A DNA stretch of 19,001 nt from JBFJWU01 sp041623475 [NCBI: bacterium] (GTDB lineage Bacteria; J088), in contig JBFJWU010000016.1 of the NCBI GenBank assembly GCA_041623475.1, positions 1-19,001 of the forward strand, given 5' to 3'. Shown here piece after piece: positions 1 to 7,531 of the stretch. How positions within the stretch are numbered: position 1 is the stretch's first letter; each line of letters begins with the position of its first letter. The notes beneath the pieces were generated by a model, which had not been told where the DNA came from, did not search any database, and worked only from the letters and a program-made list of their open reading frames with translations. The position numbers and the translations under genes were made by a program.

Positions 1-1443
1 GCCTTGATGCTGGCACCGTATCTGAGGAAGTTCGGCAAATACACGGTTCCTGATTTTGTTGGTGATCGATATTATTCGCAGTTCGCCCGATTCGTGGCCG
101 TTGTCTGCGCACTGTTCGTTTCGTTTACCTATGTCGCGGGCCAGATGCGCGGCGTTGGGATTGTCTTTTCCCGTTTCCTGGACGTCGGGATTGAAACCGG
201 CGTTGTCATTGGAATGGCGATCGTATTCTTCTATGCCGTCCTGGGCGGTATGAAGGGGATTACCTATACGCAGGTTGCCCAGTACACGATCCTGATTTTC
301 GCGTACCTGGTTCCTGCGATCTTCATATCGCTGGCAATGACCGGACATATCATTCCCCAGATCGGGTTTGGTGCAACGACCGCGGATGGATCCGGTCAGT
401 TTCTTCTGGACAAGCTGGACGGGTTAAACCAGGCCCTTGGATTCGCCGCATATACGTCGGGTCAAAAAAGTACAATTGACGTGCTTTGCATTACGGCGGC
501 CTTGATGTTGGGAACGGCCGGGTTGCCTCATGTTATTGTTCGTTTTTATACGGTTCCCAGGGCCGCGGCAGCCCGGGTTTCTGCTGGTTGGGCATTGGTA
601 TTTATCGCGATCCTGTACACGACGGCGCCGGCAGTGGCGGCATTTGCGCGGACCAACCTGCTGACGACAGTCAACGACATCGAGTATGCTGCTGCGCCCG
701 AGTGGTTCGTCAACTGGGAAGCCACGGGCTTGATTGAATTCAACGACCTGAATGGTGACGGTTTGATCCAGTACCGCGGACCATCCGCGCCGGTCCCGAA
801 CGAACTGAAAATCGACCGCGACATTATGGTCCTGGCGAATCCGGAAATTGCCGGTTTGCCGGCGTGGATCATCGGCCTGGTCGCGGCTGGTGGGCTGGCG
901 GCAGCGTTGTCCACAGCGGCGGGCCTGTTGCTGGTCATTTCCACATCCGTGGCTCACGATCTCCTCAAGAAAGGATTGCGGCCTTCAATCAGTGAACGGG
1001 GCGAACTTCTGGCCGCCCGGATTGCGGCGGGCGGTGCGGTTATTGTCGCCGGATTCTTTGGGATTAATCCGCCCGGCTTCGTCGCGCAGGTCGTCGCGTT
1101 TGCATTCGGCCTGGCCGCAGCCTCGTTCTTCCCGGCGATTGTGTTGGGCATCTTCTCCCGCCGGATGAATCGCGAAGGCGCGATCGCCGGAATGATCGCC
1201 GGGATATGCTTTACGGCAGGTTACATCCTGTGGTTCAAATTTATTCATCCGGAACTCAATTCTGCAGATCACTGGTTGTGGGGCATCTCGCCTGAAGGAA
1301 TCGGTGTCATTGGAATGTTGCTGAACTTCGGAATCGCAGTCATCGTCGGGCGCCTGACTCCGCCGCCGCCCGACGAAATTGTTGAACTTGTGGAATTTGT
1401 GCGAACACCGGATGCGGCTGGGATGCCGGTCAGTAACCACTGA
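1..1443 (+). CDS. Sodium:solute symporter (SSS family), 5'-truncated by window edge
   Basis: The reading frame is open from base 1 and ends at TGA 1441-1443, so the N-terminus lies outside the window. The visible ~480 residues are mostly hydrophobic spans typical of a sodium-coupled symporter in the inner membrane. The stretch around GTAGLPHVIVRFYTVP (bases ~511-558) is the conserved SSS segment, and AAGGLAAALSTAAGLLLV (~892-945) matches the late conserved helix pair of acetate/cation symporters. I see this as the ActP / VC_2705-like subfamily; the substrate cannot be read from sequence, though small monocarboxylates are plausible. A loop between two spans (745-780) carries DLNGDGLIQYRG, which resembles an EF-hand/dockerin calcium loop, followed by a polar stretch. 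The C-terminus is a short cytoplasmic tail with a PPPPDE run. The family is certain; the subfamily is likely. Confidence 0.93.
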   Translation, partial: ALMLAPYLRKFGKYTVPDFVGDRYYSQFARFVAVVCALFVSFTYVAGQMRGVGIVFSRFLDVGIETGVVIGMAIVFFYAVLGGMKGITYTQVAQYTILIFAYLVPAIFISLAMTGHIIPQIGFGATTADGSGQFLLDKLDGLNQALGFAAYTSGQKSTIDVLCITAALMLGTAGLPHVIVRFYTVPRAAAARVSAGWALVFIAILYTTAPAVAAFARTNLLTTVNDIEYAAAPEWFVNWEATGLIEFNDLNGDGLIQYRGPSAPVPNELKIDRDIMVLANPEIAGLPAWIIGLVAAGGLAAALSTAAGLLLVISTSVAHDLLKKGLRPSISERGELLAARIAAGGAVIVAGFFGINPPGFVAQVVAFAFGLAAASFFPAIVLGIFSRRMNREGAIAGMIAGICFTAGYILWFKFIHPELNSADHWLWGISPEGIGVIGMLLNFGIAVIVGRLTPPPPDEIVELVEFVRTPDAAGMPVSNH

Positions 1444-1496
1444 TTTTCCGATTGCTGCGGCGTACGCCGTTGGTGTTACCTTGATGTCCTGATCCT

Positions 1497-2627
1497 ATGA
1501 ATACGACTGCTTCGACATGGTCATTTGACAGCTGGCTGTCCGCACCGTTCCTGAAGGAATTAAGCGGCAAGGCGCTTTACGACATGATGGTCGCGATCCG
1601 CACCGGATCGGTGACCGGCGAAGTCGAATGCTATGTCGAGCAAGGTCAGGCATATGTGCTTCGGTTCGAGGACGGACAGCCCGCATTTGACAAGGCCAAA
1701 GTGGCGGAGGTTCTGAAACGGCCGTCGGTCGTTTGCGCGTGGATGCCAGGCAAGGCCGCCGGCAGGGGAATTGCCGAATCGCTGGCCCGTGATCGCGGCG
1801 AGTCGACTCTCGACACGGTGATCGGAGACATTGGTTCACGGGCCCAGGACCTGTTGGGAACCCGCGAGGTCTTTTCCAGGCCCGACCACTGGCTGTTGCT
1901 TCTGCATGGAACTGAAGTCGTATTTGCAACCGACACGTCCGGTGCCGCCGGGGCGAATCTGGCAACGGGCCTGGTCGCGCAGATTAATGCCGGTTTCAGG
2001 GATATTACCCACGATAAACCCCTGCAGCGATTTTCGCTGGATTTCGAGGGCACCCGCTTCGGGTTCCAGACATTCGCTGGCAGTTGGAGTGTCGTCTACC
2101 GATCCCGGGGCGACGATCAGGGCGAATTGCTGGATGCCGTCGGCGCTTTGCGCGACGTGATTGATTCGGCGGACCTGGTCGAGCCAGAATCCGCGATGAA
2201 GTCACTGGCTGCCGACCGCAATGAAACCGAATATTGCCTGGTTCGACCGCGCCTTTACAAGGAAGTTGGACGACAATTCCGTGACTGGTTTGAATCGATC
2301 GGCGAACCGTGGGACTGCTTCTGGTTTCAGTATGACGACGTGATCATCTATCGTGAGCCCCGCAATGACGAGGGCCAGCAGGAAAAAAACAGTGCATTCG
2401 CACAGCTGATTGACCTGATCCGACAGGGCTTCGAGCGGTTAACCAACCAGCGGGCATCAAACTTTGTCCTGTATGCCGATGGGGCAACTGTCTGGTGCGA
2501 TTTTTTCGAGCACGGTTTCTGGGCGACGCGGTACGCCGATGATAAAAACGGCTACCGTCGAACGGCGGAACAGGCAGCAAATACTGGCTGGCAACTGGTC
2601 GAAGAGACGTTTCCGCCGCCAGTATAG
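1497..2627 (+). CDS. Hypothetical soluble protein, 376 aa
   Basis: I do not recognise this protein. It starts at ATG 1497, 53 bp after the symporter stop, without an obvious Shine-Dalgarno, and ends in TAG. It has no signal peptide and no membrane span, is acidic and rich in Trp/Phe, and is probably cytoplasmic. The first ~75 residues (an alpha-helical start, then GEVECYVEQGQAYVLRFEDG and QPAFDKAKV) loosely recall the ligand-free 'effect on output' beta units of DUF4388-type domains, but this is only a visual impression. The last ~140 residues form a second module with many aromatic residues (RDWFESIGEPWDCFWFQYDD and VWCDFFEHGFWATRYADD). It lies same-strand after the symporter and may be co-transcribed with it. 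It is convergent with the next gene, 12 bp away. Length, codon use and third-position GC look like the neighbours, so it is very likely a real gene. Confidence 0.82.
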   Translation: MNTTASTWSFDSWLSAPFLKELSGKALYDMMVAIRTGSVTGEVECYVEQGQAYVLRFEDGQPAFDKAKVAEVLKRPSVVCAWMPGKAAGRGIAESLARDRGESTLDTVIGDIGSRAQDLLGTREVFSRPDHWLLLLHGTEVVFATDTSGAAGANLATGLVAQINAGFRDITHDKPLQRFSLDFEGTRFGFQTFAGSWSVVYRSRGDDQGELLDAVGALRDVIDSADLVEPESAMKSLAADRNETEYCLVRPRLYKEVGRQFRDWFESIGEPWDCFWFQYDDVIIYREPRNDEGQQEKNSAFAQLIDLIRQGFERLTNQRASNFVLYADGATVWCDFFEHGFWATRYADDKNGYRRTAEQAANTGWQLVEETFPPPV

Positions 2628-2634
2628 ACGTTAT

Positions 2635-2655
2635 CCCGGCTACGACTCTTCCGGG
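2635..2655. terminator. Weak inverted repeat between convergent genes
   Basis: CCCGG (2635-2639) and CCGGG (2651-2655) are complementary with an 11-base loop, in the 12-bp gap between two convergent stop codons and running into the end of the minus-strand gene. No strong T-tract follows on either strand, so a bidirectional terminator is only a possibility. Confidence 0.2.
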
Positions 2656-4139
2656 TCTGCTTTCTGGCCAGGACGCGAGATTTCCATCTTTTTTACTGCA
2701 ATTCGGGCGAACCAGATCAACTGGCGGCACGTCGCCAACTGGGCGACCGCCGGCGAATGCGTGAAGTAGTACCGACCCCGGGCCAGCGTCGCGTGTTCGT
2801 CCAGGGGAACGGGATCTTCGACCAGGATGTGGTCCAGAGCCGTGCGCAGGACCGGTTTCAGCGCATCGACCTGGGCTGAATCACTGGCCAGTTTTTCTGT
2901 GTCGCCGACGCCATGATGGCGGACAATCTGGTCGACTGCGACATTCAGGAAAACGCGTAAACGGTCGCCATGGTCCAGGTCCATGCCGCCGGACCATTTG
3001 ACCATGTACTTGCGAATAAACTGTTTCCGATCGTCGTCGGTGGCAAAGATCCAGTCTTTCAGGGTCGTTGTTCGCTTGAACAGTTCAACGGCACGCTCGT
3101 CGGGAACCTTGTCCGATGATACGGTGGGCAGCGGTGCCGGCGGGGCATCCGCATCATCCTGACCATCCTCTGGTGCCTGGCCTGCATCAGGCAGCAGGAC
3201 GATTTGTTCGACCTCTCGCCTGCGGCCCCGCGCCCATCCCCTGATCCCGGCAAATGACCAAAGCAGCAATGCAGCAGCCAACGCGTACTGCAGAAACCGC
3301 AGCCGGGAATTGCGTTTCTGTAATGACTGCCGGGATCTTGGTTCGAGAATCACGACCGAACTGTCATCGTCGGGCACGGTCATGATCGATGCCATCGGGG
3401 AGTCCGAGAACGGTATCCGAACCGCTCTGCCCTCGATCCGGTTTTTGGGAGGAACAGGTGTCGATGGCCGCATCCGGGCGAGCATCTGTTGCTGGCTGCC
3501 TGCCAGTGGAACATACCAGGGCAGCGACGGATGAGCCCGGGCATTGGCGACAGGACCCGTGAGTACCACCAGGGTATCCGAGCGTCCTGCTGTGCCTTGC
3601 GCGGCACTGATCGCAGCCGCAAAATCCCGGGAATCCGGGTAGCCCGTGGCGACCAACTGATCCAGTCGTGCCAGGATCCCCTTTGCTGCGGGGTTCCCGG
3701 TGCGTGTTGTGGGGCCGGGGGCAATCAACCACAGGCCGAGAGCCGGGATTCTCGCCAGCGCGATCTGCGATCCGTCGGCGAGATCGAGCGTCACGGAATC
3801 CGATACTGCAATCGAGGCGTCCAGTTGGATCTTGCAGCCGACGCCCGATTCCAGCCTGCCGATCCGCTGGATCAGCTCGGGCAGGTTAAATACGGACGTG
3901 TCCGAACATCTCGCATAGGGGTGGGGCGCGAAACCGGTCGGAAACAGGGCCAGGTCCATCTGCAGTTCGCTGTCAACGCGAACGTGGGACGGTGAATAGG
4001 TGGTGTTTTCGATTGTCTGGCTGATCGATCCGTATGCTGCCAGGTCGCGTTGCGCATCCTGGTGCTCAGACCAGCGTGCCCAGGCAGCGATCGCCAGTCC
4101 GGTGATTGCCAGGCCCGCGTAAAGGAACAGGCGTTTCAC
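2640..4139 (-). CDS. Hypothetical inner-membrane protein with two spans and a large periplasmic domain, 499 aa
   Basis: I do not recognise the family. The start is GTG (4137-4139), immediately followed by a basic-then-hydrophobic segment (MKRLFLYAGLAITGLAIAAW), a span at residues ~4-20. A second span lies at ~283-300 (LQYALAAALLLWSFAGIRGW), followed by RGRRR. By the positive-inside rule, residues ~22-280 should be periplasmic and ~305-499 cytoplasmic. The periplasmic part has two cysteines (residues 78 and 102) that could form a disulfide. A low-complexity linker rich in D, A and P (~320-345) leads to a charged, probably helical cytoplasmic domain ending RPGQKADPEES. The gene lies 58 bp downstream of the alpha/beta hydrolase on the same strand, so it is likely the last gene of the pfk unit. 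The topology hints at a sensor or assembly factor, but no catalytic motif is visible. Confidence 0.82.
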   Translation of the reverse strand: MKRLFLYAGLAITGLAIAAWARWSEHQDAQRDLAAYGSISQTIENTTYSPSHVRVDSELQMDLALFPTGFAPHPYARCSDTSVFNLPELIQRIGRLESGVGCKIQLDASIAVSDSVTLDLADGSQIALARIPALGLWLIAPGPTTRTGNPAAKGILARLDQLVATGYPDSRDFAAAISAAQGTAGRSDTLVVLTGPVANARAHPSLPWYVPLAGSQQQMLARMRPSTPVPPKNRIEGRAVRIPFSDSPMASIMTVPDDDSSVVILEPRSRQSLQKRNSRLRFLQYALAAALLLWSFAGIRGWARGRRREVEQIVLLPDAGQAPEDGQDDADAPPAPLPTVSSDKVPDERAVELFKRTTTLKDWIFATDDDRKQFIRKYMVKWSGGMDLDHGDRLRVFLNVAVDQIVRHHGVGDTEKLASDSAQVDALKPVLRTALDHILVEDPVPLDEHATLARGRYYFTHSPAVAQLATCRQLIWFARIAVKKMEISRPGQKADPEES

Positions 4140-4197
4140 TGGTGACCGCCCAGAAAATGGCCCATGGGCAGGTTCATTTTTGATGAGTGGCCCATTC

Positions 4198-4833
4198 TTA
4201 AAGTCGTGTCAGCGTCTTTGCCACGAACCCAAGGTTTCGTGGATCAATAACCAGCTGGTAGTGCCCCAGCGGAAAATTGCCGACCGGCGCGCGCAGGTTT
4301 TCTGCCCACGGCAACCTCGCCTCGCGCGGTGTTACGATCGGATCTCCCTTGGCATAAACGGATGCGACCCGTGCTTTTGTGACTGGTTCGGCGTTGAGGA
4401 ACTCGATCAGGTCGCTGTCGTTGGCCATCTTTTCGATGGTCTCGACGGCTTCGCCCGGGACTGCAGGCAACCTCGAAATAATGCGTTTTGCGCCCTGGCC
4501 GAACCGGGTCCCCTGGAACGGCGACCCGAGGCTGACGAAACGATTGACGATTTCGTCCGATTCGAATTCCCGTAAATAGGACAGGCCGATCAATCCGCCC
4601 AGACTGACCCCGACCATGCCGATGTTGCGCGCACCGGTTTCTTCATGAATCCGGTTGATCGTGTCGCGCACACACCTGGCAGACTCGCGGGGGTCCTGGA
4701 TGTTCATCCCCGGGATCTCGACGTCATAGGTCTTGTACTTCCGACGCCTCAATGCCAGGTGCACAGGCAGATTTGTGTTGGATTGCGTAAAAAATCCGTG
4801 GATTACGACTGCGACAGGGGCATTTTCGTCCAT
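4198..4833 (-). CDS. Alpha/beta hydrolase, lipase/PGAP1-like, 211 aa
   Basis: A compact serine hydrolase. The oxyanion-side motif HGFF is at residues 12-15, the nucleophile elbow GVSLGG gives Ser77, the acid is probably Asp164 in KGDPIVTP, and His191 sits in LGHYQLV. Together these form a complete Ser-Asp-His triad in the usual order. LGSPFQGTRFG at 102-112 resembles the segment after the nucleophile in bacterial triacylglycerol-lipase/PGAP1-like enzymes, so an ester of a lipid or a small acyl substrate is plausible; the actual substrate is unknown. There is no signal peptide, so the enzyme is predicted to be cytoplasmic. The ATG at 4831-4833 follows an A-rich stretch and lies 38 bp after the phosphofructokinase stop on the same strand, which suggests co-transcription. 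At ~210 residues it is shorter than most lipases and lacks a lid-sized insert. Confidence 0.87.
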   Translation of the reverse strand: MDENAPVAVVIHGFFTQSNTNLPVHLALRRRKYKTYDVEIPGMNIQDPRESARCVRDTINRIHEETGARNIGMVGVSLGGLIGLSYLREFESDEIVNRFVSLGSPFQGTRFGQGAKRIISRLPAVPGEAVETIEKMANDSDLIEFLNAEPVTKARVASVYAKGDPIVTPREARLPWAENLRAPVGNFPLGHYQLVIDPRNLGFVAKTLTRL

Positions 4834-4871
4834 TTTTTTACCGTTTCCCGGAGTTTCTGTTTTGTTTGTTA

Positions 4872-5990
4872 TCAGGTTTTTGCCGTCAGGCCATCGCCAA
4901 ACGAGATACCCATCGACCTGGCCAGCTTGACAAGCGTTCCATTGGGGAAAACTGTCTTCAGGCTGCCAATGGCGTCGGCGATGGAAACGGGCTCGATGCC
5001 CGTTCCTCGTAGTGCAACCATCGTGCCAAATTTTCCTTCGGCCAGAAACTGGACCGCGGCTTCACCGTAACGGGTAGCCAGGATCCGGTCGCTTTCGGTC
5101 GGTCGCCCGCCTCGTTGAAGATGGCCGACAACCACGCAACGGGTATCGAAGCCAGTTTGTCGCTGGATTGCGTCTTCCAGCTGATGGCCGATGCCGCCCA
5201 GCCGAACCTGTCCACCGCTGCCGCGTTCGTCGGCAAGTACTGCGACGTCTCCGCCCTCGGGTGCCGCGCCTTCGGCGACCACAATAATAGAGTAATTATC
5301 CTGGTGGTCCCGTTGGCGCCGAAGGTGGTCGCATACGTGGTCCAGTGAAAACGGAATCTCGGGTATCAGGATGATGTCCGCGTCGCCGGCGATACCTGAA
5401 TACAGTGAAATCCAGCCAGTATGCCGTCCCATCAATTCGACGATCATTACACGGTCGTGGCTTTCAGCTGTACTGTGCAGTTTCATGATTGCTTCGGTCG
5501 CCGTACGGACGGCAGTGTCGAAACCGAATGTCACGTCTGTCGCGTTCAGGTCATTGTCGATTGTCTTGGGAACCCCGACGACGGGGATGTCGCGTTCGTG
5601 GAAATCCCAGGCAATCTTCTGTGTGCCATCGCCGCCAATCGTAATCAACGCGTCCAGTCCAAGTTTGGCAATGTTGTCCAGGACCTGTGGCCGCATGTCA
5701 CGTTCGATGATTTCGCCATTTTCCTCGACAGGGTACCTGTGGGGTTCACCGCGATTGGTGGTGCCCAGGATCGTGCCACCCTTCCAGATAATATCTTTGA
5801 CATCCGACAGCTCTAATGGCATCGTCTCGTTTTCGACAAGCCCGGCAAAACCGTCACGAATACCGACGACTTCCCAGCCGTAGCGGTTGATCGCCGTGCG
5901 GGTTGCGGCCCGGATGACCGCATTCAGGCCCGGGCAGTCCCCGCCGCCGGTCAAGATTCCGACCCGCTGTATGTCGTTTGTCGATTGCAA
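4872..5990 (-). CDS. pfkA: 6-phosphofructokinase (group III type), 372 aa
   Basis: Phosphorylates fructose 6-phosphate to the 1,6-bisphosphate in glycolysis. The core is clear: GGGDCPGLNAVIRA (residues 15-28), GGDGT (119-123), PKTIDNDL (141-148) with catalytic Asp145, the substrate-binding MGRHTGW (187-193), an AEGA segment (239-242), and GHLQRGGRPT (289-298). The phosphoryl-donor residues are mixed. Position 122 is Gly, as in ATP enzymes (pyrophosphate enzymes usually have Asp), but position 142 is Lys, as in pyrophosphate enzymes (Gly in E. coli PfkA). This combination is known in actinobacterial-type 'group III' ATP enzymes, so ATP is my best guess. The start is TTG (5988-5990): an in-frame TAA lies three codons upstream, and the phosphate-binding motif begins by residue 9, so no later start would keep the domain. 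GAGGG upstream may serve as the Shine-Dalgarno. It is probably the first gene of a three-gene unit. Confidence 0.95.
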   Translation of the reverse strand: MQSTNDIQRVGILTGGGDCPGLNAVIRAATRTAINRYGWEVVGIRDGFAGLVENETMPLELSDVKDIIWKGGTILGTTNRGEPHRYPVEENGEIIERDMRPQVLDNIAKLGLDALITIGGDGTQKIAWDFHERDIPVVGVPKTIDNDLNATDVTFGFDTAVRTATEAIMKLHSTAESHDRVMIVELMGRHTGWISLYSGIAGDADIILIPEIPFSLDHVCDHLRRQRDHQDNYSIIVVAEGAAPEGGDVAVLADERGSGGQVRLGGIGHQLEDAIQRQTGFDTRCVVVGHLQRGGRPTESDRILATRYGEAAVQFLAEGKFGTMVALRGTGIEPVSIADAIGSLKTVFPNGTLVKLARSMGISFGDGLTAKT

Positions 5991-5995
5991 GCCCG

Positions 5996-6024
5996 TTTAC
6001 CCTCGCTGTGACGTCTAGTACATT
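5996..6024 (+). promoter_or_regulatory. Possible sigma70-like promoter for the amidase gene
   Basis: TTTACC (5996-6001) and TACATT (6019-6024) are separated by 17 bp, each matching four of six consensus positions. It would start RNA near 6031, so a TTG start at 6032 would be nearly leaderless and the in-frame CTG at 6086 would have a ~55-nt leader. Prediction by eye only. Confidence 0.3.
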
Positions 6025-6031
6025 AGATTAA

Positions 6032-7531
6032 TTGAATCTGACCTGCGGATCATTCCAACGCAGGCGGTCACAGGCTGAATCTGACCTGAACGATCTTGCG
6101 CACATTCCCGTATTCAAGTTGGCACAGCTGATCGCCAGTGGCGAGCTGGACCCTTTGTTTGTCATGGAATCGTTTATCGAACGCGCCGAACGTGCCAACC
6201 AGTTGACATCGGCAGTCGTCGACTGGCGGGTCGACGAAGCACGGCGGGCGGCAAAGAAGGTCCGCACCAATGTTCGTCGGCGGGATCAATTGCCGCCCCT
6301 GGCTGGAGTTCCTTTTTCGGTCAAGGAGGCAATTGCGGTTTCGGGAGCGCCCCACACATCGGGCTCGGTATACCGCCGCGGCAAGGTTGCCGCCAAAGAT
6401 GCGACTGCGGTCCAGCGCCTGCGAATGGCCGGAGCAATTCCATTTGCCCTGACCAACATGTCCGAAATGAGTGCGCAGTGGGAATGCGACAATCCGGTTT
6501 ATGGGTTGACGGTCAATCCTCATGATCCCCGTCGGTCGCCGGGGGGCAGCAGCGGCGGCGAGGGGGCATTGGTGGCGGCTGGCGGGTCAGCGTTCGGTGT
6601 TGGCGCGGATACCGGTGGATCGATTCGGATCCCGGCTGCAATGTGCGGTGTTTTCGGGCACAAGCCGTCGCGGGGTACTGTCCCGATTGATGGCCATATG
6701 CCCGAACTGACCGGCAACCTGGCCGGGTATTGCGGGGTCGGTCCAATGGCCCGGCACGCCGATGATCTTTATCCACTGTACGCACTGATGTCCGGCCGGC
6801 CTGCTACCGTTGGTTCCCAACAGGGTATTGTTGACGGCGTCGCGTCGGGTCTGCGCGTCCTGCTTTGTACCAGTCTTCCTGGACTGGGGCGACCCGACCC
6901 GCAGGTGGCAGCCGCTGTTGATCGTGCCGGGCGAGCCTTGGCCGGCCTGGGGGCAGACGTCACCGAACTGGATACGTCCAGTTTTGTTCACCCGTTCCTG
7001 CTGTGGACGGCAAACGCCAAGGACGATCATCCGGATCCGATCCTTGCCAGTGAGGTTACTGATCGGGCGGCGTGGAAGCTGGACCTGCCGGCACAGTTGT
7101 TTAAACTGGCGGCGGGAGAGCCAGATCATACAGCGTGGATGTTGTCCAGCCTTGCTGCCGAACGCATTGCTGGTCCGTTGGTCAATTTGATTGCCCCTGT
7201 CTATCGTGCTCATGCCCAAAGGCTGCGCGCAGCCCTGGAGCATCAACTGGCTGGCCGGTCGGTTATTGTGATGCCCGCATATCCTACGGCGGCGTTTCAT
7301 CCCGGTCGCAGTCTTCGGTTTCCAATGGAGTTCGCCTGGTCCGGCTGGGTCAACGTTATGGGTTTCCCGGCAACGACCGCACCAGTCGGTCAGGCCCGTG
7401 ACGGGTTGCCACTGGCTGTCCAGATTATTGGTGCACCTGGTGCTGACCGGTTGACGTGCGAAGTCGCCCGGATTTTGGACCATGAACTGGGTGGCTGGAT
7501 CTGTCCAGGCCCGATTCTGGGGGAACGCTGA
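6032..7531 (+). CDS. Amidase (amidase-signature family, FAAH-like signature), up to 499 aa
   Basis: A hydrolase of carboxamide bonds with the Ser-cisSer-Lys triad. Counting from TTG 6032, the Lys is residue 98 (FSVKEAI), the cis-Ser is 173 (SPGGSSGGEGAL) and the nucleophile is Ser197 (GADTGGSIRIPA). The GGSSGGEGAL form is the one seen in fatty-acid-amide-hydrolase-like members; GatA subunits usually have GGSSGGSAAA. No gatB or gatC neighbour is present, so a catabolic or acyl-amide role is more likely than tRNA amidation. The true start is uncertain. TTG 6032 has no Shine-Dalgarno, and the family homology begins around residue 24 (HIPVFKLAQLI). The in-frame CTG at 6086 is an alternative, and there is no in-frame ATG before residue 45. 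The stop TGA shares its A with the ATG of the next gene, indicating translational coupling. No signal peptide is visible, so it is predicted cytoplasmic. Confidence 0.92.
   Translation: MNLTCGSFQRRRSQAESDLNDLAHIPVFKLAQLIASGELDPLFVMESFIERAERANQLTSAVVDWRVDEARRAAKKVRTNVRRRDQLPPLAGVPFSVKEAIAVSGAPHTSGSVYRRGKVAAKDATAVQRLRMAGAIPFALTNMSEMSAQWECDNPVYGLTVNPHDPRRSPGGSSGGEGALVAAGGSAFGVGADTGGSIRIPAAMCGVFGHKPSRGTVPIDGHMPELTGNLAGYCGVGPMARHADDLYPLYALMSGRPATVGSQQGIVDGVASGLRVLLCTSLPGLGRPDPQVAAAVDRAGRALAGLGADVTELDTSSFVHPFLLWTANAKDDHPDPILASEVTDRAAWKLDLPAQLFKLAAGEPDHTAWMLSSLAAERIAGPLVNLIAPVYRAHAQRLRAALEHQLAGRSVIVMPAYPTAAFHPGRSLRFPMEFAWSGWVNVMGFPATTAPVGQARDGLPLAVQIIGAPGADRLTCEVARILDHELGGWICPGPILGER
6033..6088. repeat. 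13-bp direct repeat TGAATCTGACCTG, two copies 43 bp apart
   Basis: Identical copies lie at 6033-6045 and 6076-6088, in the region between the divergent phosphofructokinase and amidase genes. The 43-bp period is close to four helical turns, so both copies would face the same side of the DNA. CCTGCG (6042-6047) and CGCAGG (6059-6064) form a small inverted repeat between them. If translated from 6032, the two copies are read in different frames, so protein constraint does not explain the identity. This could be a tandem operator or a chance or recent duplication. Confidence 0.5.

Noticed and set aside
424-957. Minus-strand frame inside the symporter
   Set aside because: It is Arg/Gln-rich with no domain, and the opposite strand encodes clear membrane spans.
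4158-4195. Palindrome GCCCATGGGC (4160-4169) and repeated TGGCCCAT (4158-4165, 4188-4195) between the hydrolase and membrane-protein genes
   Set aside because: Short, with no T-tract and no match to a known operator; probably chance.
6032-7531. Annotation of the amidase as the GatA subunit of the tRNA amidotransferase
   Set aside because: The GGSSGGEGAL signature and the absence of gatB/gatC neighbours do not fit GatA.
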